DNA from: Salipiger profundus | GTDB taxonomy: Bacteria; Pseudomonadota; Alphaproteobacteria; Rhodobacterales; Rhodobacteraceae | Length of the DNA stretch: 64,000 bases | Direction of reading: 5' to 3' | Assembly: GCF_001969385.1 (NCBI RefSeq) | Contig: NZ_CP014796.1 | Span: 3,985,501 to 4,049,500 of the forward strand | Shown here: piece after piece, positions 55,288 to 63,454 of the stretch | Layout of the letters: every line of letters begins with the position of its first letter | Numbering within the stretch: position 1 is the first letter of the stretch | The notes under the pieces: generated by a model | The model's input: the letters and a program-made list of their open reading frames with translations, nothing else | Database searches by the model: none | Told to the model about the DNA's origin: nothing | Program-made: the position numbers and the translations under genes

Positions 55288-56460
55288 ATGCAGCGCTTTT
55301 CCCAGTCCCCGACCGATCCCGACTTCGTGCAGAACCCCTACCCGTTCTACGACCGGATGCGTGCCTCGGGCGATCTCGCCTGGTGGGACGAGTATGACAC
55401 CGTCTGCGCCACCTCGCACCGCGCGGTGCATGCGCTGCTGCGCGACCGCCGCTTCGGACGCGAGATCCCCGCCGAGCTCGCTCAGCCCGTGCCGCCGCAT
55501 CTCGCACCCTTCTACGCCATCGAGAACCACTCGATGCTCGAACTCGAGGCGCCACGTCACACCCGGTTGCGCGGGCTCGTGCTGCGCGCCTTCACCACCC
55601 GGCGGATCGCCGGGCTGGGGCCCGAGATCGCGACCCTGTCCCATGCGCTGATCGACGCCTTCCCCGACGGTCCCTTCGACCTGCTCGACCGCTTCTGTCA
55701 GCCCTTGCCGGTGATCGTCATCTCGCGGCTTCTCGGCGTGCCAGACGAGATGGCGCCGCAGCTTCTCGGCTGGTCGAACGCCATGGTCGCGATGTACCAG
55801 GCGCGCCGCACACGCGAGATCGAGGACAACGCCGCGCGGGCCGCCTCGGAGTTCAGCGCCTTCCTGAGGGATTACGTCGAGGCCCGCCGCAGGACCCCGG
55901 GCGACGACCTGCTGTCACAGCTCATCGCGGCGGAGGAGGCCGGAGAGCGGCTTTCGACCGACGAGTTGATCGCCACCTGTGTGCTGTTGCTGAACGCCGG
56001 ACACGAGGCAACGGTGCACACCATGGGCAACGGCATCCGGACGCTGCTGGAGACCGGCCACGGCATCACCGCCGAGACCGCCGCCCCGGTCACCGAAGAA
56101 ATCATGCGGCACGATCCGCCGCTGCATCTTTTCACCCGCCACGCCTACGAGGAGGTCGAGGTGTTCGGCCACCGCTTCCGGCGCGGCGACACGGTGGCAC
56201 TGTTGCTGGGGGCGGCGGGCCGCGACCCCGAGGTTCACGCCGACCCGGCGCGGTTCGACCCGGGAAGGACCAGCACTGCCCACCATGCCTTTGGCGGCGG
56301 GCCGCATTTCTGCGTCGGTGCGCCGCTCGCCCGGCTGGAATTGCAGACCGCCCTGCCCATCCTCTTCGAGCGATGCCCGACCCTGCGGCTGGCCGAGCCC
56401 GCGCGCTATGCGGATCTTTACCATTTTCACGGGCTCGAGACGCTGGTCGTCACGACCTGA
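55288..56460 (+). CDS. Bacterial cytochrome P450
   Basis: 390 residues from ATG 55288. The heme-thiolate loop is AFGGGPHFCVGAPLARLE, the I-helix has LLNAGHEATVHTMGN and the ExxR motif lies in TEEIMRHDPPLHLF. It belongs to the soluble class I P450s that need a ferredoxin and reductase; no such genes adjoin it. The substrate is unknown. It is divergent from dctB with a 75-nt gap and no obvious shared operator. Confidence 0.93.
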   Translation: MQRFSQSPTDPDFVQNPYPFYDRMRASGDLAWWDEYDTVCATSHRAVHALLRDRRFGREIPAELAQPVPPHLAPFYAIENHSMLELEAPRHTRLRGLVLRAFTTRRIAGLGPEIATLSHALIDAFPDGPFDLLDRFCQPLPVIVISRLLGVPDEMAPQLLGWSNAMVAMYQARRTREIEDNAARAASEFSAFLRDYVEARRRTPGDDLLSQLIAAEEAGERLSTDELIATCVLLLNAGHEATVHTMGNGIRTLLETGHGITAETAAPVTEEIMRHDPPLHLFTRHAYEEVEVFGHRFRRGDTVALLLGAAGRDPEVHADPARFDPGRTSTAHHAFGGGPHFCVGAPLARLELQTALPILFERCPTLRLAEPARYADLYHFHGLETLVVTT

Positions 56461-56474
56461 GGGACTGGCCGTGC

Positions 56475-56768
56475 TCAGCTCTTGCGGTCGGAATGCCCGA
56501 GGTCGCGCTCTGGTTCGATTACGTCGCGCAACCGCTGCTTGATCTCCTTGGGCTCTGGAAAACCGCCGTCGCGCTTGCGTTCCCACAGGAGCGTGCCGTC
56601 GACGGAAATCTCGTAGACACCCCCGTAACCGGGCACCAGCGTCACGCCGCCCAGCGCCTCTCCGAAGGTCTGCAACAGTTCCTGTGCCATCCATCCGGCC
56701 CGCAACAGCCAGTTGCAGCCGGTGCAGTAGGTGATGCTCACGCGTGGTTTGTCTTTCGTCTCGGTCAT
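56475..56768 (-). CDS. SelT/SelW/SelH-family redox protein
   Basis: 97 residues from ATG 56768. The thioredoxin-like CxxC is SITYCTGCNWLLRAGWMAQEL, followed by GGVYEISVDGTLLWERKRDGGFPEPKEIKQRLRDVI; the selenocysteine of animal SelW is Cys here. The family (Rdx) probably works in redox signalling or cysteine redox repair; no substrate is known. It converges with the P450 gene (14-nt gap). Confidence 0.9.
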   Translation of the reverse strand: MTETKDKPRVSITYCTGCNWLLRAGWMAQELLQTFGEALGGVTLVPGYGGVYEISVDGTLLWERKRDGGFPEPKEIKQRLRDVIEPERDLGHSDRKS

Positions 56769-56826
56769 GCGCCGCATCCTGCCCGATGCCACCGGGCGCG
56801 ACAATGCACCAAAGAAAGCTGACGCC

Positions 56827-57282
56827 TCAGACCGGCAGCGCCGTGGTCGCCTTGATCTCTTCCATGGACAGCAGTGCCGTCACGTTGTGCACCTTCACCT
56901 CCGAGATGAGCGCCTGGTAGAAGACATCGTAGGCCCGGGCGTTCGCCACGCGCACCTTGAGGATGTAGTCGATATCCCCGGCGAGCCTGTGCGCCTCGAG
57001 CACCTCGGGACGCGAGCGCACCGCGTGCAGGAACCTTGTCTGCCAGTCGGAATCGTGCTCGGAGGTGCGGATCAGCACGAAGAAGCAGGCCTCGAAGCCG
57101 AGCTTGTCGGGATCGGCCACCACGATCTGCGGACCGATCACCTCGGCCTCGCGCATCTTGCGAATCCGGTTCCAGACCGGGGTCTTGGATGACCCCACGG
57201 CACGGGCGATCTCGTCGAGCGAACGTCCCGCGTCGCGCTGCAGTTCGCGAAGGATTTTCCGGTCGGTGGCGTCGAGCTGCAT
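56827..57282 (-). CDS. Lrp/AsnC-family transcriptional regulator
   Basis: 151 residues: N-terminal HTH (LDATDRKILRELQRDAGRSLDEIARAVGSSKTPVWNRIRKMREAEVI) and C-terminal RAM ligand domain (AHRLAGDIDYILKVRVANARAYDVFYQ). It reads away from cobA of the sulfur assimilation operon across a 152-nt gap with an inverted repeat, so regulation of sulfate reduction is a reasonable inference. The effector is unknown. Confidence 0.92.
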   Translation of the reverse strand: MQLDATDRKILRELQRDAGRSLDEIARAVGSSKTPVWNRIRKMREAEVIGPQIVVADPDKLGFEACFFVLIRTSEHDSDWQTRFLHAVRSRPEVLEAHRLAGDIDYILKVRVANARAYDVFYQALISEVKVHNVTALLSMEEIKATTALPV

Positions 57283-57316
57283 CGGTTTTCCCCTAATCCT
57301 GCCTCACGTAGACGAT

Positions 57317-57344
57317 GTTCCATACCACGGCTCCGGGGTGGAAC
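57317..57344. promoter_or_regulatory. Candidate operator between the Lrp gene and cobA
   Basis: GTTCCA (57317-57322) and TGGAAC (57339-57344) are perfect arms with a 16-nt spacer, with further ACC/GGT pairing inside. It lies 35 nt upstream of the Lrp start and 91 nt upstream of cobA. A TATATT -10-like hexamer for cobA is at 57393-57398. Confidence 0.4.
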
Positions 57345-57434
57345 AAATGTCTTAATGAAAGCCCCCGGCTAGCGAGAAAGGGGGACAACGTTCTATATTC
57401 ATGAGGACACTCACCCACACCGGAGCTGCCCCCA

Positions 57435-58238
57435 ATGGCACGATCCCCCATCCTCCTGAGCCAGGGCCATGTGGCCTTCGTCGGCGCCGGTCCCGGCGAC
57501 CCCGAGCTTCTCACCATGCGGGCGGTTCGGATGATGGAATGTGCCGACGTGATCCTGCACGACGCGCTGGTGCCCGCCGACATCCTCGCCGTGGCCGGCG
57601 ACAGCGCACGGCTCGTGCCGGTCGGCAAGCGCGGCTTCGGCCCCTCGATGAAGCAGGACGAGATCAACGCCCTCATCATCGAGCACGCGCTGGGCGGAGC
57701 CCGCGTCGTGCGGCTCAAGTCTGGCGATCCCGGCATCTTCGGGCGGCTCGACGAGGAAACCCAGGCGCTGGAAGCCGCGGGCATTCCCTATCACGTCACC
57801 CCCGGGCTGACGGCCGCATCGGCCGCGGCGGCCGGCATGGGCGTCTCGCTCACCAAGCGCGGGCGCAACAGCGACCTGCGCCTGCTGACCGGCCATGACG
57901 TGAAGGGCTTCGCCGAGCAGGACTGGCGCACGCTGGCCCGCCCCGGTGCCGTCGCCGCCATCTACATGGGCAAGCGCGCCGCGCGCTTCCTGCAGGGCCG
58001 CCTGATGATGCACGGCGCCCACCCCGACACCCCGGTGACGGTCGTCGAGAACGCCTCGCGCGCCGACGAGCGTCACCTGCCCGCCACGCTCGCCACGCTG
58101 GCCGCCGATCTCGACGCGGCCGCGCTCGACGGTCCCGCCGTGCTGCTGCTCGGCCTCGCCCCTCAGGCGAGCGTCGCAAGCCGCATCGCCGCCGAGGCCG
58201 CGGCCCGTGGCGCCACCGAACACGCCGCAGCGCGGTAA
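57435..58238 (+). CDS. cobA: Uroporphyrinogen-III C-methyltransferase
   Basis: 267 residues. It makes precorrin-2, the precursor of siroheme for sulfite reductase and of cobalamin. Motifs are VAFVGAGPGDPELLTMRAVRMM, DVILHDALV, VRLKSGDPGIFGRLDEE and YHVTPGLTAASAAAAGMG. Only the SUMT part of CysG is present; no dehydrogenase/chelatase domain follows. It heads an operon with cysI and cysH. Confidence 0.94.
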   Translation: MARSPILLSQGHVAFVGAGPGDPELLTMRAVRMMECADVILHDALVPADILAVAGDSARLVPVGKRGFGPSMKQDEINALIIEHALGGARVVRLKSGDPGIFGRLDEETQALEAAGIPYHVTPGLTAASAAAAGMGVSLTKRGRNSDLRLLTGHDVKGFAEQDWRTLARPGAVAAIYMGKRAARFLQGRLMMHGAHPDTPVTVVENASRADERHLPATLATLAADLDAAALDGPAVLLLGLAPQASVASRIAAEAAARGATEHAAAR

Positions 58239-58263
58239 TGCACGCAAGACAGGAGACCTCCTG

Positions 58264-58563
58264 ATGCCCAAAGCCTTCACACCCAAAGTCGTCACCGCCA
58301 ACGCGTTGCTCGAGGGTGACGTCATCTACCTTGCCGCCGACGACCGCTGGGTCCGCAGCCTCGAAGAGGCGGAAGTGCTCACCGACGAGGCCGTCGCGCA
58401 GGTTCGCCTGCTCGCCGCACAGGCGCGCAGCGCCGAGGCGGTCGGCGTCTACCTCGCCGATGTCGCGCCCACCGACGCGGGCCCCGAGCCCACCCATTTC
58501 CGCGAGGCGTTCCGGGCCAAGGGCCCCTCGAACTACGCCCACGGCAAACAGGAAACCGCCTGA
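58264..58563 (+). CDS. DUF2849 protein of the sulfite reductase operon
   Basis: 99 residues from ATG 58264 (MPKAFTPKVVTANALLEGDVIYLAADDRW). The family is small, uncharacterised and found mainly in alphaproteobacterial cysI operons. The N-terminal half is beta-rich and the C-terminal half ends in a conserved AFRAKGPSNYAHGKQE. Possibly an electron-transfer or assembly helper for sulfite reductase; this is inference from position. Confidence 0.85.
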   Translation: MPKAFTPKVVTANALLEGDVIYLAADDRWVRSLEEAEVLTDEAVAQVRLLAAQARSAEAVGVYLADVAPTDAGPEPTHFREAFRAKGPSNYAHGKQETA

Positions 58564-58629
58564 GCGGCGCAGACCCCACTCGGAAAGATTTGCAAATTCC
58601 CCACGCGGATTTGCGGGAGACAAGACCAG

Positions 58630-60303
58630 ATGTATCGCTACAACGACTTCGACGCCGCCTTCGTGGCCGAGCGCAACCGTCAGTTCCGCCAGCAGGTCGA
58701 ACGCCGCATCGCCGGCCATCTGACCGAGGATGAATTCAAGCCGCTGCGCCTGATGAACGGGCTCTACCTGCAGCTGCACGCCTACATGCTGCGCGTCGCC
58801 GTGCCCTATGGCACCCTGAACAGCGCGCAGATGGACCAGCTCGCGCTGCTGGCCGAGAAGTGGGACAAGGGCTACGGCCATTTCACCACGCGCCAGAACA
58901 TCCAGTACAACTGGCCCGAGCTGCGCGATATCCCCGACATGCTCGACGCGCTGGCCGAGGTGGGGATGCATGCCATCCAGACCTCGGGCAACACGATCCG
59001 CAACGTGACTGCCGACCATTTCGCCGGTGCCGCCGCCGACGAGGTCGCCGATCCGCGCCCCGTGGCCGAGCTGCTGCGCCAGTGGTCCACCGACCACCCG
59101 GAGTTCCAGTTCCTGCCGCGCAAGTTCAAGATCGCCGTCACCGGTGCCGAGAACGACCGCGCCGTCATCAAGGCGCATGACATCGGCATCCAGGTCGTCG
59201 AGAAGAACGGCCAGATCGGCTACCGCGTGCTGGTGGGCGGCGGACTTGGCCGCACGCCGATGATCGGCAAGGAGCTCGCGAGCTTCGTGCCGCAGGACGA
59301 CCTGCTGCCCTTCGTCGAGGCAACCGTCTCGGTGTGGAACCTGCTCGGCCGTCGCGACAACAAGTACAAGGCGCGGATCAAGATCACCGTGCACGAGCAC
59401 GGCATCGACGAGATCCGCTCGCTGGTCGAGACCCGCTTCGAAGAGACCAAGCAGGCGTTCAACGGTGCCGACCTCGCGCTCTTCGAGGAGATCAAGGCGC
59501 AGTTCGCGCCGCCGGCGTTCCGCAACGCGCCCACGGATGTCTTCGACGCGGCCTACGCGACCGACCCGGTCTTCCAGGCCTGGGCCGACAGCAACCTGAC
59601 CGCGCACAAGGTGGACGGATATGCCATCGCGCAGATCAGCCTGAAGGCGCATGGCGAAACCCCCGGCGACGCGACCGCCGACCAGATGCGCGTGATGGCC
59701 GACATCGCGCGCCGCTTCGGCCACGACGAGCTGCGCATCAGTCACGAGCAGAACGTGGTGCTGCCGCACGTCCACAAGTCGGACCTGCCGGCGATCCACA
59801 AGATCCTCAAGGCCAACGGGCTCGCCACCGCGAACATCGGCATGATCTCGGACATCATCGCATGCCCGGGCATGGATTACTGCGCGCTGGCCACGGCCCG
59901 CTCGATCCCGATCGCGCAGGAGATCGCCACCCGCTTCGACGAGCTGAAGACCGAGAAGGACATCGGCGAGCTGAAGATCAAGATCTCGGGCTGCATCAAC
60001 GCCTGCGGCCACCACCACGTGGGCCACATCGGCATTCTCGGCCTCGACCGCGCGGGCGTGGAGAACTACCAGATCACGCTGGGCGGCGACGCCACCGAGA
60101 CCGCGAGCCTTGGCACCCGCACCGGGCCCGGCTTCTCGGCCGAGGAGATCGTGCCCGCCATCGAACGCATCGTCAGCGCCTACCTCGAGCATCGCGAAAG
60201 CCCCGAGGAGACGTTCCTGCAGACCTACCGACGCCTCGGTATGGCGCCCTTCAAGACGGCGCTCTACGGCGAGGAGGCCGGAAAAAAAGCAAGGGCAGCC
60301 TAG
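58630..60303 (+). CDS. cysI: Sulfite (or nitrite) reductase hemoprotein
   Basis: 557 residues, ferredoxin-type siroheme/[4Fe-4S] reductase. The cluster and siroheme Cys are in IIACPGMDYCALATA and KISGCINACGHHHVGHIGILG, and the two ferredoxin-like halves are recognisable (YGHFTTRQNIQYNWPEL; HDELRISHEQNVVLPHV). Position next to cysH and cobA indicates sulfite as the substrate. The downstream fpr product may supply electrons through ferredoxin. Confidence 0.94.
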   Translation: MYRYNDFDAAFVAERNRQFRQQVERRIAGHLTEDEFKPLRLMNGLYLQLHAYMLRVAVPYGTLNSAQMDQLALLAEKWDKGYGHFTTRQNIQYNWPELRDIPDMLDALAEVGMHAIQTSGNTIRNVTADHFAGAAADEVADPRPVAELLRQWSTDHPEFQFLPRKFKIAVTGAENDRAVIKAHDIGIQVVEKNGQIGYRVLVGGGLGRTPMIGKELASFVPQDDLLPFVEATVSVWNLLGRRDNKYKARIKITVHEHGIDEIRSLVETRFEETKQAFNGADLALFEEIKAQFAPPAFRNAPTDVFDAAYATDPVFQAWADSNLTAHKVDGYAIAQISLKAHGETPGDATADQMRVMADIARRFGHDELRISHEQNVVLPHVHKSDLPAIHKILKANGLATANIGMISDIIACPGMDYCALATARSIPIAQEIATRFDELKTEKDIGELKIKISGCINACGHHHVGHIGILGLDRAGVENYQITLGGDATETASLGTRTGPGFSAEEIVPAIERIVSAYLEHRESPEETFLQTYRRLGMAPFKTALYGEEAGKKARAA

Positions 60304-60307
60304 ACGC

Positions 60308-61099
60308 ATGACCTTTCAACTTTCCGCAAATACGGCCGCTGGCGGAAGCCCGGCGCGCAGCGCTGCGGAGCTTGCGGACCTGCGCGCCCGCGTCGATGCG
60401 CTGAACACACGCTACCGTCACCACGGGGCCGTGTCGGTGCTCGAGGGCGCGCTGCGCGACCCCGAGGCCGGCAACATCGCGCTGGTCTCGTCCTTCGGGG
60501 CCGAGTCGGTGGCGCTGCTGCACCTCGTGGCGATGATCGACCGCAAGACTCCGGTGCTGTTCATCGACACGCGTCTGCTCTTCGCCGAGACGCTGGCCTA
60601 CCAGCAGGACGTGGCCGAGCGGCTGCACCTCGAGAACGTGCGGGTGATCCGCACCGACGAGGCGGTGCTGAACGCCCAGGACCCGGACGACGACCTGCGC
60701 CAGCGCAGCACCGACGCCTGCTGCGCGCTGCGCAAGACGCTGCCGCTCGAGCAGGCGCTCGACGGCTACGACGGCTGGATCACCGGCCGCAAGCGCTTCC
60801 AGTCGTCGACCCGTGCCGCGCTCGAGTTCTTCGAGCTCGAGGACGAGACCGGCCGGATCAAGGTGAACCCGCTCGCGCACTGGGCCCCCGAGGACGTGCG
60901 CGCCTACATGGACGAGAACCGCCTGCCCCGGCATCCGCTGGTGTCCAGGGGCTACCCGTCCATCGGCTGCGCGCCGTGCACCTCGCCGGTGAAGCCGGGC
61001 GAAGATCCCCGCGCCGGTCGCTGGCGCGGCGAACAGAAAGAGGAATGCGGCATCCATTTCGTCAATGGCCGCATGGTGAGACAAGGACCGAGCACATGA
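60308..61099 (+). CDS. cysH: Adenylylsulfate (APS) reductase, CysH family
   Basis: 263 residues from ATG 60308. The two Cys pairs, TDACCALRK and GCAPCTSPV, bind a [4Fe-4S] cluster and mark APS-type rather than PAPS-type reductases; the catalytic Cys is in KEECGIHF. The PP-loop-like SSFGAESVALLHL and TGRKRFQS are present. Reduces activated sulfate to sulfite for cysI, 4 nt upstream. Its stop overlaps the next ATG by 4 nt. Confidence 0.95.
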   Translation: MTFQLSANTAAGGSPARSAAELADLRARVDALNTRYRHHGAVSVLEGALRDPEAGNIALVSSFGAESVALLHLVAMIDRKTPVLFIDTRLLFAETLAYQQDVAERLHLENVRVIRTDEAVLNAQDPDDDLRQRSTDACCALRKTLPLEQALDGYDGWITGRKRFQSSTRAALEFFELEDETGRIKVNPLAHWAPEDVRAYMDENRLPRHPLVSRGYPSIGCAPCTSPVKPGEDPRAGRWRGEQKEECGIHFVNGRMVRQGPST

Positions 61100-61479
61100 G
61101 CATCCTCGTGACCGACAAGGGCTTCACGGCCGACGACTGGACGCAGGGCTACGAGAGCGCGAGCGCGCTCGACCTGGCCTCCGACACCGATCCCGCCGCG
61201 CTGGAGATAGCGCCGCAGGTCGAGATGGTCCGGATCGACTTCCCGAGCTTCTCCGACGGGCGCGGCTTCACGCTGGCGCGGCTGCTGCGCCTGCGCGGCT
61301 ACCGCGGCCGGCTGCGTGCCAAGGGCCACGTGATCGCCGACCAGTATGCGATGGCGCGGCGCGCGGGCTTCGACGAGGTCGAGATTTCCGACGAGCTTGC
61401 CGCCCGGCAGCCCGAGGAAGACTGGCTGTTCCGCGCGAATTGGCAGCAGCACGACTACCAGAGCCGCCTGCGCGGTTGA
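61096..61479 (+). CDS. DUF934 protein of the sulfur assimilation operon
   Basis: 127 residues from ATG 61096, overlapping the cysH stop. Family landmarks are FPSFSDGRGFTLARLLRLRGYRG, LRAKGHVIADQYAMARRAGFDEVE and the terminal NWQQHDYQSRL. DUF934 proteins are nearly always next to sulfite reductase genes; they may be an accessory subunit or electron-transfer helper, which is unproven. Confidence 0.88.
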   Translation: MSILVTDKGFTADDWTQGYESASALDLASDTDPAALEIAPQVEMVRIDFPSFSDGRGFTLARLLRLRGYRGRLRAKGHVIADQYAMARRAGFDEVEISDELAARQPEEDWLFRANWQQHDYQSRLRG

Positions 61480-61525
61480 GTCATCTTTCAATTCTACCAA
61501 TGACGCTCTAGAAAGGGACTCGGGT

Positions 61526-61545
61526 TTCGTTTGTCTACAAACGAA
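61526..61545. promoter_or_regulatory. 20-bp palindrome upstream of fpr
   Basis: TTCGTTTGT-CT-ACAAACGAA has perfect 9-bp arms around a 2-nt centre, 30 nt before the fpr start. It is AT-rich and not a terminator, so it is most likely a dimeric repressor or activator site. Confidence 0.6.
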
Positions 61546-61575
61546 TTCTGCGGTATGCACGACCGGCGGAACCCG

Positions 61576-62451
61576 ATGAGATCAGCCATGACCGAGATGA
61601 GCCCCGTGACCGACACCCAAGCGACCCAAGCCGACGCGCCCAAGAAGATGGTGCTGCCCGACGCCCAGACCGTGACCGAGGTCAAGCACTGGACCGACCG
61701 CCTGTTCTCGTTCCGCGTGACCCGGCCCGCGAGCCTGCGCTTCCGCTCGGGCGAGTTCGTGATGATCGGCCTGATGGGCGATCCGAACCCCGACACCGGC
61801 AAGCAGAAGCCGCTGCTGCGCGCCTACTCCATCGCTTCGCCCTCCTGGGACGAGGAGCTCGAGTTCTACTCGATCAAGGTGCAGGACGGCCCGCTGACCT
61901 CGAAGCTGCAGCACATCCAGCCCGGCGACCAGATCATCCTGCGGCCCAAGCCCGTCGGCACGCTGGTGCATGACGCGCTTCTGCCCGGCAAACGGATCTG
62001 GTTCTTCTCCACCGGCACCGGTTTCGCGCCCTTCGCCTCGCTGCTGCGCGAGCCGCAGACTTACGAGGATTACGACGAGATCATCATCACCCACACCTGC
62101 CGCGAAGCCGGCGAGCTGCAGTATGGCGCCGATCTGATCGAGAGCCTCAAGACCGACGAGCTGCTCAACGAGGTGATCGGCGAGGGCTTCTGGAAGAAGA
62201 TCAAGTACTACCCCACCACCACGCGCGAAGAGAGCGCGAAGATGGGGCGGATCACCGACCTGATGCGCTCGGGCGAGGCCTTCGAGGATCTCGGCGTCGC
62301 GCCGATCAACCCCGAGACCGACCGCGCGATGATCTGCGGCAACCTCGCCTTCAACCTCGAGCTCAAGGAAATGCTCGAAGGCTACGGGCTCGAGGAAGGT
62401 GCGAACTCGGATCCCAAGCAATACGTGGTCGAGAAAGCCTTTCTCGACTGA
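61576..62451 (+). CDS. fpr: Ferredoxin-NADP(+) reductase
   Basis: 291 residues from ATG 61576 (GCGGA upstream); ATG 61588 (MTEMSPV) is an equally good alternative. FAD motif LLRAYSIASPSW, NADP motif FFSTGTGFAPFASLL and the C-terminal KQYVVEKAFLD ending without a Trp are typical of bacterial FPR of Rhodobacter type. It exchanges electrons between NADPH and ferredoxin/flavodoxin, used in oxidative-stress defence and possibly to feed sulfite reductase. Confidence 0.94.
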   Translation: MRSAMTEMSPVTDTQATQADAPKKMVLPDAQTVTEVKHWTDRLFSFRVTRPASLRFRSGEFVMIGLMGDPNPDTGKQKPLLRAYSIASPSWDEELEFYSIKVQDGPLTSKLQHIQPGDQIILRPKPVGTLVHDALLPGKRIWFFSTGTGFAPFASLLREPQTYEDYDEIIITHTCREAGELQYGADLIESLKTDELLNEVIGEGFWKKIKYYPTTTREESAKMGRITDLMRSGEAFEDLGVAPINPETDRAMICGNLAFNLELKEMLEGYGLEEGANSDPKQYVVEKAFLD

Positions 62452-62477
62452 GACCCTCGTGGACCCACACGCGATGA

Positions 62478-62514
62478 GAAAGGCCCGCACCCCCGGTGCG
62501 GGCCTTTCTTTCTT
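62478..62514 (+). terminator. Rho-independent terminator after fpr
   Basis: GAAAGGCCCGCAC (62478-62490) pairs perfectly with GTGCGGGCCTTTC (62496-62508), loop CCCCG, followed by TTTCTT. Confidence 0.92.
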
Positions 62515-62586
62515 CATGGGATCTGCCGGTTGCGCCGCGGGCCGGTCCTGCGCGTGCGACCGGGCACCGCGACGGAAGGCGCCGGC

Positions 62587-63192
62587 TCAGGCCTCCAGGG
62601 CGGCGTCGGCGGGATGCGCATCGATCCAGAGCAGCTGGTTCAGGAAGAACATGCTGAGAGCGACGGCGGTGTAGAACGACATCCCCTGCAAGCCCGGCAG
62701 GTTGAAGATGGACCCGACGACGAAGGGATTGAGAAGGCTGATCCCGACGAAGACGGACAGGCCGAGCACGGCCAGCAGGCAGCCAGCAGCGCGGCTCGCG
62801 GGCCCGAGGCTGAGCATCAGCGTCAGTGACGCAAACATGATCCCGACGCTCGTTGCCGGCGACATGAAATCCCGCGACGATAGTGCAACAGGATCATCGA
62901 GCCCCTCTGCGGCGACCTGCAGCAGCATCTGGCTTCCCATGGCCACGGCGGCGGCCGTCAACGCCGCTCCGATGGCGACGGGCCGGGCCCTGTGCCATGA
63001 CCGGGTTGTCAGACCGAGGCCAAGGAAAAGCAGCCCGATGCAGAGGGCGGTCGACGGAACGGTGCCATACTGGTTTTCACCATTCCGGACCAAGGTCTGA
63101 TCATCCGTCAGCCAGCCCGCAATCACCAGCAGCATCCAGAAGGCTCCTGCCAGCGACAGGACGAAGACAAGTTGTCTTTTGACGTTTCTCAT
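62587..63192 (-). CDS. Uncharacterised six-helix membrane protein
   Basis: 201 residues from ATG 63192 (MRNVKRQLVFVLSLAG); an in-frame ATG at 63228 is also possible and neither has a strong ribosome site. Six hydrophobic segments are visible, with short loops and a hydrophilic pocket near NGENQYGTVPSTALCIGL. It may resemble the N-terminal sensory half of membrane signalling proteins, but no output domain follows. No family is recognised; it converges with fpr. Confidence 0.65.
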   Translation of the reverse strand: MRNVKRQLVFVLSLAGAFWMLLVIAGWLTDDQTLVRNGENQYGTVPSTALCIGLLFLGLGLTTRSWHRARPVAIGAALTAAAVAMGSQMLLQVAAEGLDDPVALSSRDFMSPATSVGIMFASLTLMLSLGPASRAAGCLLAVLGLSVFVGISLLNPFVVGSIFNLPGLQGMSFYTAVALSMFFLNQLLWIDAHPADAALEA

Positions 63193-63454
63193 CACGCCCG
63201 GGCACCCCATGTTCGAAACTGGTTGCATGATTTAACGTGGTCGGTGGATTCGGCGCAATATCGGCTTTGCACGAAAGCGCGCGACCTTTTGGCCTGCCCG
63301 CCCCGGACAGGTCTCCGTCAGCGGCCGGTCAACCGCTCCGTAACAGCCGGGCAACGGAAATCGACCCTTGCAGGTGCGGATTTGGCGCTTGAAACAGGGC
63401 CGTTGCAAGTTTATTTTGCACGCTCAAAGCATTCACGGAATAAGGACCGATACC

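Noticed and set aside
57850..60309. An 819-codon minus-strand frame opposite cobA and cysI
   Set aside because: Antisense shadow of well-supported sulfur assimilation genes.
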